Positions 1-8,213 of a DNA stretch of 64,000 bases are shown here, piece by piece. The DNA lies in contig NZ_CP093338.1 in the NCBI RefSeq assembly GCF_022637395.1, positions 806,001 through 870,000 on the forward strand. Direction: 5' to 3'. The stretch comes from Shinella sp. H4-D48. GTDB taxonomy: Bacteria; Pseudomonadota; Alphaproteobacteria; Rhizobiales; Rhizobiaceae. The notes beneath the pieces are model-generated. The model worked only from the letters and a program-made list of their open reading frames with translations, was not told where the DNA came from and searched no databases. How positions within the stretch are numbered: the stretch's first letter is position 1; each line of letters begins with the position of its first letter. The position numbers and the translations under genes were made by a program.

Positions 1-444
1 CGTCCGCACCACCGCCCGAACGGGCCGGCCAAGCAGCCGGGCCGCCTTGGCGCGGCGATGACCGAAAGCGATCTGGTAGATTCCGTTCTTGCTCGGATGC
101 GGCCGCACGAGAATGGGCGAATCCTGGCCGCGCACCCGCATCGCCTCCACCAGTTCCTGGAACTGGTGGTCGGAATGCGCAAGACGATCGGAGATGAAGG
201 ATTCCTCGATCTGGTCCGCCTCGAGCTCGATCACCACGTCGCCAGCCGTTAGTTTGGCCTCGATTTCCTTGGCTGCGTCCGCCTTGGCCGCGAGGGCGTC
301 GATGCTGCGCGTCACCGCGCCGAGTGCGCCGATGCCCTTATAGGTAACATGCTGGCGTTGGTCTTCCTGCGGGGCCGGGTTTACCGGCGTCAACTTCGCG
401 TCGGACGACGCCATCAGACTGGAAAGAACGTTCTTGCGGGCCAT
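1..444 (-). CDS. repB: Plasmid partitioning protein RepB, 5' part only (runs off the left edge)
   Basis: This is the ParB-like centromere-binding protein of a repABC locus, which works with RepA to segregate the replicon. The first 148 codons are visible. The N-terminus reads MARKNVLSSLM, the usual opening of RepB proteins, and residues near 125-140 carry the ParB-type GHRRAKAARLLGRPV segment. The ATG lies two bases after the repA stop, so the two genes are one operon with likely translational coupling. The DNA-binding helix-turn-helix and C-terminal dimerisation part are outside the window, as is repC. Identity is secure; completeness cannot be judged. Confidence 0.93.
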   Translation of the reverse strand, partial: MARKNVLSSLMASSDAKLTPVNPAPQEDQRQHVTYKGIGALGAVTRSIDALAAKADAAKEIEAKLTAGDVVIELEADQIEESFISDRLAHSDHQFQELVEAMRVRGQDSPILVRPHPSKNGIYQIAFGHRRAKAARLLGRPVRAVVRT

Positions 445-446
445 GC

Positions 447-1688
447 TCAGCGCCCCCATGCTTTATGAATGAGTTCAACGATTTCGGCATTGACCGCTTC
501 CATGGATTCAAGCGCGCGGTCGTAAGTCGTGCGGGTGAACTGGCTGCGGTCAACTTCGTAAAGCGTCTGATTGGTCAGCGCGGCATCGGCGATCGCAACA
601 CTTCGCACCATCGAGCTCGTCAGCACGTGCTGCTTGAACAGAGAGCGCATGAACGCGACCATCTGCGTCTGCGGCCCATCCGCCGGATCGTATCGGGTGA
701 CAAGGTAGCGCAGCCAGTCGAGATTCATGTCGCCGCCGGCGCTTTTCAGCGTGTTCAGAACTTCGCCCAGCATTTGCAGGAATTGGCACATGGACATGAC
801 GTCCAGCATCTGCGGATGCACGGTGATCAGCACCGCCGTTGCACCGCAGATCGCGCTCATGGTGAGGAAGCCGAGCTGCGGCGGGCAGTCAATCACCACG
901 ACGTCGTAATCATCGGCGACCGAGGACAGCGCCTCGTCGAGCCGGGCAAAGAAGATACGGCCGTAGTCGCCACTGTTGCCCTGTGCAAGAATGCGCGGTG
1001 TATCGTGCTCGAACTCCATGAGCTCAAGATTGCCCGGCACGATATCGAGGCCCGGGAAATTCGTCTTGCGGATGATTTCCTTCAGCGGCCTGCGCTGGTC
1101 GTCGTAACGGATTGCGCCGTAAAGCGTCTCGTTCTCGTTGACGTCGAATTCCGGCTGGAAACCATGAACCGCCGACAGGCTCGCCTGAGGGTCGAGGTCG
1201 ACGGCGAGCACGCGATGCCCTGTCAGGGCTAGATGCTGGGCAAGATGCGCCGTCGTGGTCGTTTTGCCGGAACCGCCCTTGAAGTTGACGACCGCGATGA
1301 CCTGGAGGTGCTCACCGCGGCGCCTGCGGGGAATATACCGCTGGCCACGGCTGTTCTGCTCGAGATATTGGCGCATCTCCTGCAGCTGCTCGGCCGTATA
1401 GGACCGGCGGCCGGACGGCGTCACCTGGGGCAGGGGGCCCTTGGATTCCAGCGAGAGATTGCGCAGATAACCACTCGTCACGCCAAGGAAATGCGCGGCC
1501 TCGCTCAACTGAAACCGGCGCAGGCTCTTCTGCGCAACGGGCGGGAACATTTCCAGCCGGTGCTGCTTCAGCTTGTCGGACAGCTCATGTGCCTGGCCGA
1601 TGATCAGCTGATCGACCTCGGAAATTGCCTGTCCCAATGTTGCAGCCATATTCATATCGAGAATCTCAAGATGCGATTTCAAACCCAT
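447..1688 (-). CDS. repA: Plasmid partitioning ATPase RepA
   Basis: This is the ParA/Soj-type ATPase of a repABC replicon. It segregates the plasmid with RepB and normally represses its own operon. Read from position 1688 it has 413 residues, near the usual size of about 400. A helix-turn-helix region (about 55-85) precedes the deviant Walker A motif KGGSGKTTT (about 137-145), then AVDLDPQAS and VVIDCPPQLG (Walker A' and B regions). No ribosome-binding site precedes the ATG at 1688, whereas the in-frame ATG at 1655 has a weak one and lies outside an inverted repeat covering the first start, so 1655 is a serious alternative. repB follows after two bases. Confidence 0.95.
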   Translation of the reverse strand: MGLKSHLEILDMNMAATLGQAISEVDQLIIGQAHELSDKLKQHRLEMFPPVAQKSLRRFQLSEAAHFLGVTSGYLRNLSLESKGPLPQVTPSGRRSYTAEQLQEMRQYLEQNSRGQRYIPRRRRGEHLQVIAVVNFKGGSGKTTTTAHLAQHLALTGHRVLAVDLDPQASLSAVHGFQPEFDVNENETLYGAIRYDDQRRPLKEIIRKTNFPGLDIVPGNLELMEFEHDTPRILAQGNSGDYGRIFFARLDEALSSVADDYDVVVIDCPPQLGFLTMSAICGATAVLITVHPQMLDVMSMCQFLQMLGEVLNTLKSAGGDMNLDWLRYLVTRYDPADGPQTQMVAFMRSLFKQHVLTSSMVRSVAIADAALTNQTLYEVDRSQFTRTTYDRALESMEAVNAEIVELIHKAWGR

Positions 1689-1707
1689 TTAATAGTTTAA
1701 ATCGCAT
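1671..1707. promoter_or_regulatory. Imperfect inverted repeat over the repA start region (putative RepA operator)
   Basis: The left arm ATGCGATTTCAAAC (1671-1684) matches the complement of the right arm GTTTAAATCGCAT (1695-1707) except for one extra base, with ten bases between. The repeat spans the upstream repA start codon. RepA proteins of this family are known to autorepress, so an operator role is a reasonable inference but is not shown by the sequence. Confidence 0.5.
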
Positions 1708-1857
1708 TTAGAACTGATTCTGACGGATGGGCAAGCCAATAGTGGCGAACACACGGCGCGAAATAGCGCAGTATTGCCAATAATTTGCACCATAGCCTAT
1801 TGACCGCAACGTGCATACGGAAGCCGTGCGATTCGATTGGGGAAAACCTCGCATAAA

Positions 1858-1872
1858 GGGCGGGCTCCGCCC
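1858..1872 (-). terminator. Weak hairpin terminator after the DUF2585 gene
   Basis: Arms GGGCGG and CCGCCC flank a three-base loop. Read on the minus strand the stem is followed by TTTATG, about 60 bases past the stop of the DUF2585 gene. The T tract is short, so the terminator call is tentative. Confidence 0.4.
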
Positions 1873-1933
1873 GGGTCACGTCTCGACGTAACCCCTTCGT
1901 TGCCGCCGCGCGAGAATCAAACCGACTGACGTC

Positions 1934-2494
1934 TCAGCCGCCCTGCCACGCCTTCACCGCGTCGATGGGCCAGACCAGCATCAGCACGTTCAGCGCCAGC
2001 CCATCACGGATGAGCCACGTCGTCGTCGCCTCGAAGACGATGATGATCGCGATGCTGGCCCACACCGGCAGGCGGGAAGCGAGGAAGAAGCCGACCACCA
2101 TGGCGAGGATGTCGGCGCTCGAATTGATCACGCTGTCGCCGAAGTAATCCAGCGCTATCGTCGCCTCGCGATAGCGGTTGATCACCATGTCGGTGTTTTC
2201 GACGATCTCCCACGCGCATTCGAGAATGAGGGCAAGCGTCAGGCGCACATTGATGCTAGCCTTACGCAGGATGAGGGTGAACAAACCGAAGAACAGGATG
2301 CCATGGATGATGTGGCTCGGCGTGTACCAGTCGGTCAGGTGCTGCGAGTTCTCCGACGAGACCACGACGCCGTGCCACAATTTGACATATCCGCACTTGC
2401 AGATGAGCGGCTGCCCCATCGTATAAAGAATGGCGGCCGTCGCGGCGACGAAGGCTGCGACGATCAACAGGGCGTTTCGGACCGTGGGGTTCAA
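1934..2494 (-). CDS. DUF2585 (UPF0314) family membrane protein
   Basis: A 186-residue integral membrane protein of unknown function, conserved in alphaproteobacteria. The start chosen is a TTG at 2494, because AAGGA sits eight bases upstream and the resulting length fits the family; longer in-frame starts run into the leader of the divergent gene. Hydrophobic segments are visible near residues 8-25 (ALLIVAAFVAATAAILYTM), in the middle (GILFFGLFTLIL, ADILAMVVGFFLA) and near the C-terminus. The conserved family core CKCGYVKLWHG, SSENSQHLTDWYTPSHI and ECAWEIVENTDMVINRYRE is present. It is divergent from the neighbouring FAH-family gene. No role can be assigned from context. Confidence 0.85.
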   Translation of the reverse strand: MNPTVRNALLIVAAFVAATAAILYTMGQPLICKCGYVKLWHGVVVSSENSQHLTDWYTPSHIIHGILFFGLFTLILRKASINVRLTLALILECAWEIVENTDMVINRYREATIALDYFGDSVINSSADILAMVVGFFLASRLPVWASIAIIIVFEATTTWLIRDGLALNVLMLVWPIDAVKAWQGG

Positions 2495-2602
2495 GCGGAA
2501 TGTCCTTGCAGAGTCAGTGCGCCGGGGAGGGCCCGGAAGGTTTATGCGGCCGGTAGATGACACGATCGCAGGGCAGGAAACAAGACTGGGAGAGAGAGAC
2601 AT

Positions 2603-3619
2603 ATGAAACTGGCGACATTGAAAAGTTCCACCCGTGACGGCCGCCTCGTGGTCGTTTCGCGTGACCTGACGCGCTGCTCGGAAGTGGGGCATATCGCCCG
2701 CACCCTGCAGGATGCTCTCGATGACTGGGAACACACCGCACCGCGGCTGGCACGGGTCGCAGAGGGACTGGAAACCGGCTCACAACCCATCATGCGTTTT
2801 CACGAGCACGATGCCGCCTCGCCGCTGCCGCGCGCCTATCAATGGGCAGACGGATCGGCCTATCTCCACCACGTCGAACTCATGTACAAGGCGCGCAACG
2901 CCGAACTGCCCGACAGCGCCTACACCGATCCGCGGATGTACCAGGGTGGCTCGGACAGTTTCCTGGGGCCGCGCGATCCCATCGTGGCAGCCGACGAGAC
3001 CTGGGGCATCGACATGGAGGGTGAGGTCGCCGTCATCGTCGATGATGTGCCGATGGGCGTGAGCGTGGAGGAGGCCGGTTCTGCCATCCGGCTGATCATG
3101 CTCGCCAACGATGTCTCTCTGCGCGGCCTTATGCCGTCCGAACTCGCCAAGGGGCTGGGCTTCTTCCAGTCGAAGCCGTCCTCCTCTTTTTCCCCCGTCG
3201 CCGTCACGCTGGATGAATTGGGCACGGCCTGGGATGGCCGCAAGCTCCACCTTCCGCTTCTGGTTTCGCTCAACGGCAGCCCCTTCGGCAAGGCCAATGC
3301 CGGCATCGATATGGTGTTCGACTTCGCCCAGCTCGTTGCGCACGCCGCAAAGACCCGCCCGCTCGTCGCCGGCTCCATCATCGGCTCCGGCACCGTATCG
3401 AACAAATCCGATGATGGCCCCGGCAAGCCGATAGGCGAGGGCGGTGCGGGGTATTCCTGCCTTGCGGAACCGCGCACCATCGAGACCATCACGACCGGCG
3501 CGGCGAAAACGCCGTTCCTCAAATTCGGCGACGTCGTGCGCATCGAGATGAAGGACGAAACCGGTCATTCCATCTTCGGCGCCATCGAACAGACTGTGAC
3601 GCGCTACGAAAGAGACTGA
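2603..3619 (+). CDS. Fumarylacetoacetate hydrolase (FAH) family protein
   Basis: A 338-residue member of the FAH superfamily of metal-dependent C-C hydrolases, hydratases and decarboxylases. The N-terminal part ends near SPLPRAYQWADGSAYLHH. The catalytic domain starts around FLGPRDPI (about 122) and includes WGIDMEGEVAVIVDD with acidic metal ligands, ANDVSLR and the GFFQSKPSSSFSPV segment. Family resemblance favours a bacterial fumarylacetoacetase-like enzyme acting on aromatic breakdown products, but related proteins dehydrate 2-keto-3-deoxy sugar acids. No tyrosine-pathway genes (hmgA, maiA) are nearby, so the substrate is open. It stands alone, with vapBC downstream. Confidence 0.85.
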   Translation: MKLATLKSSTRDGRLVVVSRDLTRCSEVGHIARTLQDALDDWEHTAPRLARVAEGLETGSQPIMRFHEHDAASPLPRAYQWADGSAYLHHVELMYKARNAELPDSAYTDPRMYQGGSDSFLGPRDPIVAADETWGIDMEGEVAVIVDDVPMGVSVEEAGSAIRLIMLANDVSLRGLMPSELAKGLGFFQSKPSSSFSPVAVTLDELGTAWDGRKLHLPLLVSLNGSPFGKANAGIDMVFDFAQLVAHAAKTRPLVAGSIIGSGTVSNKSDDGPGKPIGEGGAGYSCLAEPRTIETITTGAAKTPFLKFGDVVRIEMKDETGHSIFGAIEQTVTRYERD

Positions 3620-3654
3620 GACGCGCACGCCGATCTTTCAACGACGACAGTGGC

Positions 3655-3690
3655 ATGGTATATCCCTCTACAGAAGAAAGGATATACCAT
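3655..3690. promoter_or_regulatory. vapBC operator palindrome
   Basis: Perfect 11-base inverted arms ATGGTATATCC (3655-3665) and GGATATACCAT (3680-3690) flank 14 bases. The right arm contains the start of the vapB ATG (3689), so binding would block both transcription and translation initiation. VapB-VapC complexes commonly autorepress through such sites. Confidence 0.75.
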
Positions 3691-3928
3691 GCCGCTCTAT
3701 GTCAAGGACCGGGAAGTCGACCGTCTCGCTCAACGCCTCTCGGCGCTGCGCAAGATCAGCAAGACGGAAGCGGTGCGGCAGGCGCTGACGCATGAGCTGC
3801 AGCGGCTCGAGCAGGAGCCCTCCCTGGTCGACAAGGCACTTGAATTGACCCGTGCGCTGAACCGGAAATATCCTCCTGTCGGTCCTGAAGCCGACAAGGC
3901 GTTCATCGATAGCCTGTACGAGGACTGA
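3689..3928 (+). CDS. vapB: VapB-type antitoxin
   Basis: A 79-residue antitoxin of a type II toxin-antitoxin pair. The ATG at 3689 is preferred over an upstream ATG at 3650 because AAAGGA lies seven bases ahead and an operator palindrome ends at this codon. The N-terminal half (MPLYVKDREVDRLAQRLSAL, then SKTEAVRQALTHEL) is the Rv0623/PSK-type dimerising DNA-binding region; the C-terminal half (about 45-79) should wrap the toxin. The stop overlaps the vapC start by one base. Confidence 0.9.
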   Translation: MPLYVKDREVDRLAQRLSALRKISKTEAVRQALTHELQRLEQEPSLVDKALELTRALNRKYPPVGPEADKAFIDSLYED

Positions 3929-4323
3929 TGTTCATCGATGCCTCCGCCATCGTCGCGATGATGACAAGCGAGAACGACGCTCGCTCTCTCAGCCGACAGC
4001 TTGCGGCCACTCATCGTCGTTTGACATCACCCATGGCGATCTGGGAGGCCGCCATCGCCTATGCCCGCGTAACGGGCCTCGAGCCAAAGGCGGCGCTCGG
4101 TGAGGTCGAGACCTATCTCCGGATGCTGCAAATCGAGACGCTCGCCGTCGATGCCGCTATTACGACTTTAGCCGTCGAGGCGTTCCAGCGTTTCGGCAAA
4201 GGCCGCCATCCGGCAGCGCTGAATTTTGGCGACTGCTTCGCCTATGCCTGCGCCCGCCGGCACGGCGTACCGTTGCTCTATAAGGGCGATGATTTCGCCC
4301 GAACCGACATCGAAAATTCCTGA
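3928..4323 (+). CDS. vapC: VapC-type PIN-domain ribonuclease toxin
   Basis: A 131-residue PIN-domain toxin, in this family an Mg-dependent endoribonuclease cutting structured RNA such as tRNA. The acidic active-site set is complete: D4 (FIDAS), E40 (IWEAAIA), D102 (NFGDCFAYA) and the acidic pair in KGDDF near 120. The gene begins in the TGATG overlap with vapB, giving the standard antitoxin-first arrangement that couples translation. Nothing suggests inactivation. Such modules are mobile and help stabilise large replicons, which fits the nearby rep genes. Confidence 0.92.
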   Translation: MFIDASAIVAMMTSENDARSLSRQLAATHRRLTSPMAIWEAAIAYARVTGLEPKAALGEVETYLRMLQIETLAVDAAITTLAVEAFQRFGKGRHPAALNFGDCFAYACARRHGVPLLYKGDDFARTDIENS

Positions 4324-4324
4324 G

Positions 4325-4351
4325 GGTCGCCCGCGTTATACGCGGGCGACC
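4325..4351. terminator. Perfect hairpin between convergent vapC and gabD
   Basis: Arms GGTCGCCCGCG (4325-4335) and CGCGGGCGACC (4341-4351) with loop TTATA sit exactly in the 37-base gap between two convergent genes. There is no strong T tract on either strand, so it may act as a bidirectional barrier rather than a classical intrinsic terminator. Confidence 0.6.
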
Positions 4352-4360
4352 GCTTGTTCG

Positions 4361-5842
4361 TCAGGCAAGTTCGCCAATGCAGACGTACTTCATTTCCAGG
4401 TAGTCTTCGGCGCCATGGGCCGAGCCTTCCCGCCCAAGGCCGGATTGCTTGATGCCGCCGAAGGGGGCTGCCTCCGAGGAAATGAGGCCGGTATTGACGC
4501 CCACCATGCCGTATTCCAGCGCTTCAGCTACCTTCCAGACCTTCTTGAGATCGCCGGCATAGAAATAGGCGGCAAGACCGAACTCGGTGTCGTTGGCCTG
4601 TTCGATGACGTCCTCGACTGCGTCGAAGCGGAAGAGCGGCGCGAGCGGGCCGAACGTCTCTTCCCGCGCCACCGTCATGCCACGGGCGACGCCCTTCAAG
4701 ACGGTCGGCTCGAAGAAGGTGCCCTTGCCCGCCACGCGCTTGCCGCCGGAAACGACCATCGCGCCCTTGGAAACAGCGTCGGCAATATGTGCCTCGACCT
4801 TTTCGATGGCGGCTTCCTCGATCAGCGGACCGACCGTCGTGCCCTTTTCGAAACCGTCGCCGACGGAAAGTTCGGCGACCTTCTTCGCGAGCTTGTCCGC
4901 AAAGGCGTCATAGACGTTCGACTGCACATACAGCCGATTGGCGCAAACGCAGGTCTGCCCGGCATTGCGGTACTTGGACGCCATGGCGCCTTCGACAGCG
5001 GCGTCGAGGTCCGCGTCATCGAAAACGATGAAGGGCGCATTGCCGCCAAGCTCCAGGCTCATCTTCTTGATCTGATCCGCGCACTGGCGCATCAGGATGC
5101 GCCCCACTTCCGTCGATCCCGTGAAGGAAATCTTGCGGACCTTCGGGTTATAGCAAAGCTCCTTGCCGATTGCCGGACCGTCCGTTCCGAGGACGATGTT
5201 GAACACACCGGCGGGAATTCCGGCCCTTTCGGCCAGAACGGCAAGCGCGATGGCCGACAGCGGCGTCAGTTCGGCGGGCTTGGAAACGACCGTGCAGCCG
5301 ACGGCCAGCGCCGGCGCCACCTTGCGGGCGATCATCGCGGCCGGGAAGTTCCACGGCGTGATCGTACCGACCACGCCGACCGGCTGCTTGATGACCATCA
5401 TGCGCTTGTCGGCGCTGGCGGCGGGGATCGTCTCGCCGTTGATGCGCTTGGCCTCTTCCGCATACCATTCGACATAGGACGCGGCGTAGATGATTTCGCC
5501 CTTGGCTTCGGCCAGCGGCTTGCCCATTTCGGCGGTCAGGATCGCGGCAAGCTCGTCGGCATGGGCGATCATCAGATCAAACCACTTGCGCAGAAGAATG
5601 CTGCGCTCCTTTGCCGGGCGCGCGGCCCAGGCGGGCTGAACCCGGTAGGCGGCGTCGATTGCCGCCTTCGTCTCGGCCGCGCCCATTTCCGGCAAGGTCG
5701 CCAGTTTCTCGCCGGTCGCCGGATTGAGCACGTCGAAGGTGCCGGCGGCACTGTCGCTGACCCATTTGCCGTCCACATAGCCGGCATCGCGCAGCAGGTC
5801 GCCCGACGTGAAGTGCCGGGTCAGAGCATCATAGAAAGCCAT
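4361..5842 (-). CDS. gabD: Succinate-semialdehyde dehydrogenase (GabD)
   Basis: An NAD(P)-dependent aldehyde dehydrogenase of 493 residues that oxidises succinate semialdehyde to succinate, the last step of GABA catabolism. The start [11 protein letters not shown] at 5842 has AAAGGA upstream; a start 11 codons earlier lacks one. Key residues are N165 (PWNFP), E264 (SLELGG) and C298 in GQTCVC. The tandem C298/C300 arrangement and the C-terminal [20 protein letters not shown] match GabD. It lies downstream of gabT on the same strand, with a hairpin between them. Two further ALDH genes at 15.8 and 50.2 kb could overlap in function. Confidence 0.95.
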   Translation of the reverse strand: MAFYDALTRHFTSGDLLRDAGYVDGKWVSDSAAGTFDVLNPATGEKLATLPEMGAAETKAAIDAAYRVQPAWAARPAKERSILLRKWFDLMIAHADELAAILTAEMGKPLAEAKGEIIYAASYVEWYAEEAKRINGETIPAASADKRMMVIKQPVGVVGTITPWNFPAAMIARKVAPALAVGCTVVSKPAELTPLSAIALAVLAERAGIPAGVFNIVLGTDGPAIGKELCYNPKVRKISFTGSTEVGRILMRQCADQIKKMSLELGGNAPFIVFDDADLDAAVEGAMASKYRNAGQTCVCANRLYVQSNVYDAFADKLAKKVAELSVGDGFEKGTTVGPLIEEAAIEKVEAHIADAVSKGAMVVSGGKRVAGKGTFFEPTVLKGVARGMTVAREETFGPLAPLFRFDAVEDVIEQANDTEFGLAAYFYAGDLKKVWKVAEALEYGMVGVNTGLISSEAAPFGGIKQSGLGREGSAHGAEDYLEMKYVCIGELA

Positions 5843-5872
5843 TGTCGTTCCTTTCGGGCAGCAAAAGGCGTT

Positions 5873-5896
5873 CACCCGGAGCGTCTGCTCCGGGTG
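5873..5896 (-). repeat. Intercistronic hairpin between gabT and gabD
   Basis: Arms CACCCGGAGC (5873-5882) and GCTCCGGGTG (5887-5896) form a perfect ten-pair stem with a GTCT loop. There is no T run on the reading strand, so an mRNA-stabilising or processing element is more likely than termination. Confidence 0.6.
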
Positions 5897-5932
5897 CCGC
5901 TTGCAATTATGTGTCGTGTCTGGCGGGTCCGC

Positions 5933-7207
5933 TTAGCCGCGGGCTTCGATCATCGCCGCTTCGAGAATGTCGAGACCTTCGGCAAACACCTCGTCCTGAA
6001 TGGTGATCGGCGCGAGGAAGCGGATGACGTTGCCATGCACGCCGCAGGTCAGCAGGATCAGGCCCTTTTCAAGCGCCTTCAGACGAACCTTGTTGGCGAA
6101 TTCCGCACTCGGCTGCTTCGTCGCGACGTCGTTGAATTCGACGGCGTTCATGAAGCCCGGGCCACGGATGTCGACGATCTCCGGAACCTTGTCGCGCAAG
6201 GATGCAAGACGCTGCTTGAGCCGTGCACCGAGGTTTTCTGCGCGGTTGCACAGGTCCTCGTCCTTGATGACGTCGAGAACGGCATGGGCCGCTGCAACGC
6301 CGATCGGGCTGCCGGCATAGGTGCCGCCCAGACCGCCCGGGCCGGGTGCGTCCATGATTTCGGCGCGGCCTGTGACGGCCGCGATCGGGAAGCCGCCACC
6401 AAGGCCCTTGGCCATGGTCACGAGGTCAGCCGTGACGCCGAAATGCTCCATGGCGAACAGCTTGCCAGTACGAGCAAAGCCGGTCTGAACTTCGTCGGCG
6501 ATCAGCAGGATGCCGTGCTTGTCGCAGACCTCACGGATCGCCTTCATGAAGCTGACCGGGACCGGATAGAAGCCGCCTTCGCCCTGCACGGGCTCGATGA
6601 TGATCGCGGCGACGCGGTTCGGGTCCACATCGGCGGCAAAGAGCTTCTTCAGCACATCCAGCGATTGTTCGACGCTCGTGCCGTGCATCTCGACCGGGAA
6701 CGGCGCATGGTAGATGTCGGCCGGCATCGCACCGAACCCGACCTTGTAGGGAACGACCTTGCCGGTCAGCGCCATGCCCATAAAGGTGCGGCCGTGGAAG
6801 GCACCGGAAAACGCGATGACAGCCTGGCGGCCGGTGGCAGCGCGGGCGATCTTAACGGCATTCTCGACGGCTTCCGCGCCTGTCGTGACGAAGATGGTCT
6901 TCTTCTCGAAGTCGCCTGGAGTGATGGCGTTCAGACGCTCGGCGAGTTCCACATAGTTTTCATAGGGCACGACCTGGTGGCAGGTATGCGTGAAGCGGTC
7001 GAGCTGCTTCTTGACGGCCTCGATGACACGCGGATGGCGATGTCCGGTGTTGACGACGGCGATGCCGGCGGCGAAATCGATATAGCGATTGCCTTCCTTG
7101 TCCCAGATTTCCGCATTCTCCGCACGGTCGGCGTAGATCTGCGTGGTCATGCCCACGCCGCGCGAGATGGCGGCGTTCTTGCGGTCGGTCAGCGGGGAGG
7201 CGGTCAT
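5933..7207 (-). CDS. gabT: 4-aminobutyrate--2-oxoglutarate transaminase (GabT)
   Basis: A PLP-dependent class III aminotransferase (424 residues) converting GABA plus 2-oxoglutarate to succinate semialdehyde plus glutamate. The start MTASPLTDRKNAA at 7207 has AGGAT eight bases upstream. The PLP lysine is K267 in MAKGLGGGFPIAA, the PLP-nitrogen aspartate is D238 in IADEVQTGFARTG, and the IIIEPVQGEGG segment contains the conserved glutamate. It leads the gabTD operon and is divergent from a MerR/XRE/cupin regulator, across a gap rich in repeats. Substrate specificity is inferred from family and operon; some GabT enzymes also accept other omega-amino acids. Confidence 0.95.
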   Translation of the reverse strand: MTASPLTDRKNAAISRGVGMTTQIYADRAENAEIWDKEGNRYIDFAAGIAVVNTGHRHPRVIEAVKKQLDRFTHTCHQVVPYENYVELAERLNAITPGDFEKKTIFVTTGAEAVENAVKIARAATGRQAVIAFSGAFHGRTFMGMALTGKVVPYKVGFGAMPADIYHAPFPVEMHGTSVEQSLDVLKKLFAADVDPNRVAAIIIEPVQGEGGFYPVPVSFMKAIREVCDKHGILLIADEVQTGFARTGKLFAMEHFGVTADLVTMAKGLGGGFPIAAVTGRAEIMDAPGPGGLGGTYAGSPIGVAAAHAVLDVIKDEDLCNRAENLGARLKQRLASLRDKVPEIVDIRGPGFMNAVEFNDVATKQPSAEFANKVRLKALEKGLILLTCGVHGNVIRFLAPITIQDEVFAEGLDILEAAMIEARG

Positions 7208-7241
7208 GGCGCTATCCTGAATCTGGAGGCTTCGATTAATA

Positions 7242-7311
7242 ACTTGCATTTTTTCTGCAAGCCTTATGTGGAATTCCTACATTTTTTCTGCAAGAATGCA
7301 ACTGGCATTCT
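7242..7311. promoter_or_regulatory. Repeat array in the gabT/regulator intergenic region
   Basis: Two identical 15-base direct repeats CATTTTTTCTGCAAG start at 7247 and 7280, 33 bases apart (about three helical turns). The first lies in an inverted repeat CTTGCA/TGCAAG. Just after the second is a 7-base-arm palindrome, AGAATGC (7293-7299) and GCATTCT (7305-7311). This is a plausible operator array for the adjacent regulator; binding is inferred. Confidence 0.6.
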
Positions 7312-7395
7312 ACGCGGGAAATGCGACTGATTTTCAGGCCGTCTGCCGCATGGGTGTGTATAAGCGAAGCGTACACAGAATCAGGGATTGGCGCG

Positions 7396-8211
7396 ATGGG
7401 TTCCCCGGAACCGGTGCACTATAAGGTGACGGAGGCGGCACGTCTTGCCGGCGTCTCGGCCTCCACACTCAGGCTATGGGAGACGCAGGGTCTCGTCGTG
7501 CCCGGCCGTTCGGACACCGGTCACCGGCAGTACAGCGCCGACGACGTTAATCGGCTCAAGCGCATCGCCTGGTATCGCACCGAGCGCGGCCTGAACCCGG
7601 CCGCGATCCGAGAGGCGCTGGAGGCCGAAGACCCCGGCACGGAAACACAGGCTTCGGACGGAGAATCGCCGCAGGGCGTCGGCCGCAAGTTCCGCAGCTT
7701 GCGCCATGCGGAAGGCAAGACGCTGGAGCAGGTAGCCGGCGATATCGGCATCTCGACCTCCGTCCTCTCCACCTTCGAACGCACTTCGCAGGGCGTGACC
7801 TTCCGCGTGCTTCACGATCTCGCCGACTATTACGGCACGACCGTCTCCAAGCTTTCTGGCGAGGAAGAGACCGACAATCGCGCGCTGGTGCGCTCGGGCG
7901 AATGGAAGCTGTGGCCGGAGACATCGCCGGGCGTGACCGTGCAGGTGCTGGCCGATGGCCGGAACATGATGGATTGCCACCGTTTCGTGCTGGCGCCCGG
8001 CGCCACCTCTGATGGCGCCTACCAGCACGACGGCGAGGAATTTGTCCATGTGCTGACGGGGCGCGTCGAGATCGTGCTCGACGGCCACGAATTCCACGAC
8101 CTTGGACCCGGCGACAGCCTCTATTTTGAGAGCACCCGCCGCCACGCCTGGCACAACAGCCATGACGGCGAGACGGTGCTGATCTGGATCAACACCCCGC
8201 CGACCTTCTGA
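7396..8211 (+). CDS. MerR + XRE + cupin triple-domain transcriptional regulator
   Basis: A 271-residue regulator with three recognisable modules: a MerR-type winged helix (about 8-75: YKVTEAARLAGVSASTLRLWE, RQYSADDVNRLKRI), a Cro/XRE helix-turn-helix (about 97-155: LRHAEGKTLEQVAGDIGIS, LSTFERTSQGVTFRVLHDLADYYG) and a C-terminal cupin (about 190-268: HRFVLAPGATSDGAYQHDGEE, LGPGDSLYFESTRRHAWHN). XRE-cupin regulators commonly sense small metabolites through the cupin; the added MerR head is unusual. The ATG at 7396 is chosen because upstream in-frame codons overlap the operator repeats. Its position divergent to gabTD suggests control of GABA catabolism, which is inference. Confidence 0.85.
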   Translation: MGSPEPVHYKVTEAARLAGVSASTLRLWETQGLVVPGRSDTGHRQYSADDVNRLKRIAWYRTERGLNPAAIREALEAEDPGTETQASDGESPQGVGRKFRSLRHAEGKTLEQVAGDIGISTSVLSTFERTSQGVTFRVLHDLADYYGTTVSKLSGEEETDNRALVRSGEWKLWPETSPGVTVQVLADGRNMMDCHRFVLAPGATSDGAYQHDGEEFVHVLTGRVEIVLDGHEFHDLGPGDSLYFESTRRHAWHNSHDGETVLIWINTPPTF

Positions 8212-8213
8212 CG

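Noticed and set aside
1689-1933. parS centromere-like site upstream of repA
   Set aside because: No clear 16-base GTT...AAC palindrome of the repABC type was seen here; it may lie outside the window.
4226-7330. Very long plus-strand open frame (1034 codons) opposite gabD and gabT
   Set aside because: It is antisense to two clear enzyme genes, overlaps the end of vapC, has no domain signal and arises from the codon bias of the opposite strand.
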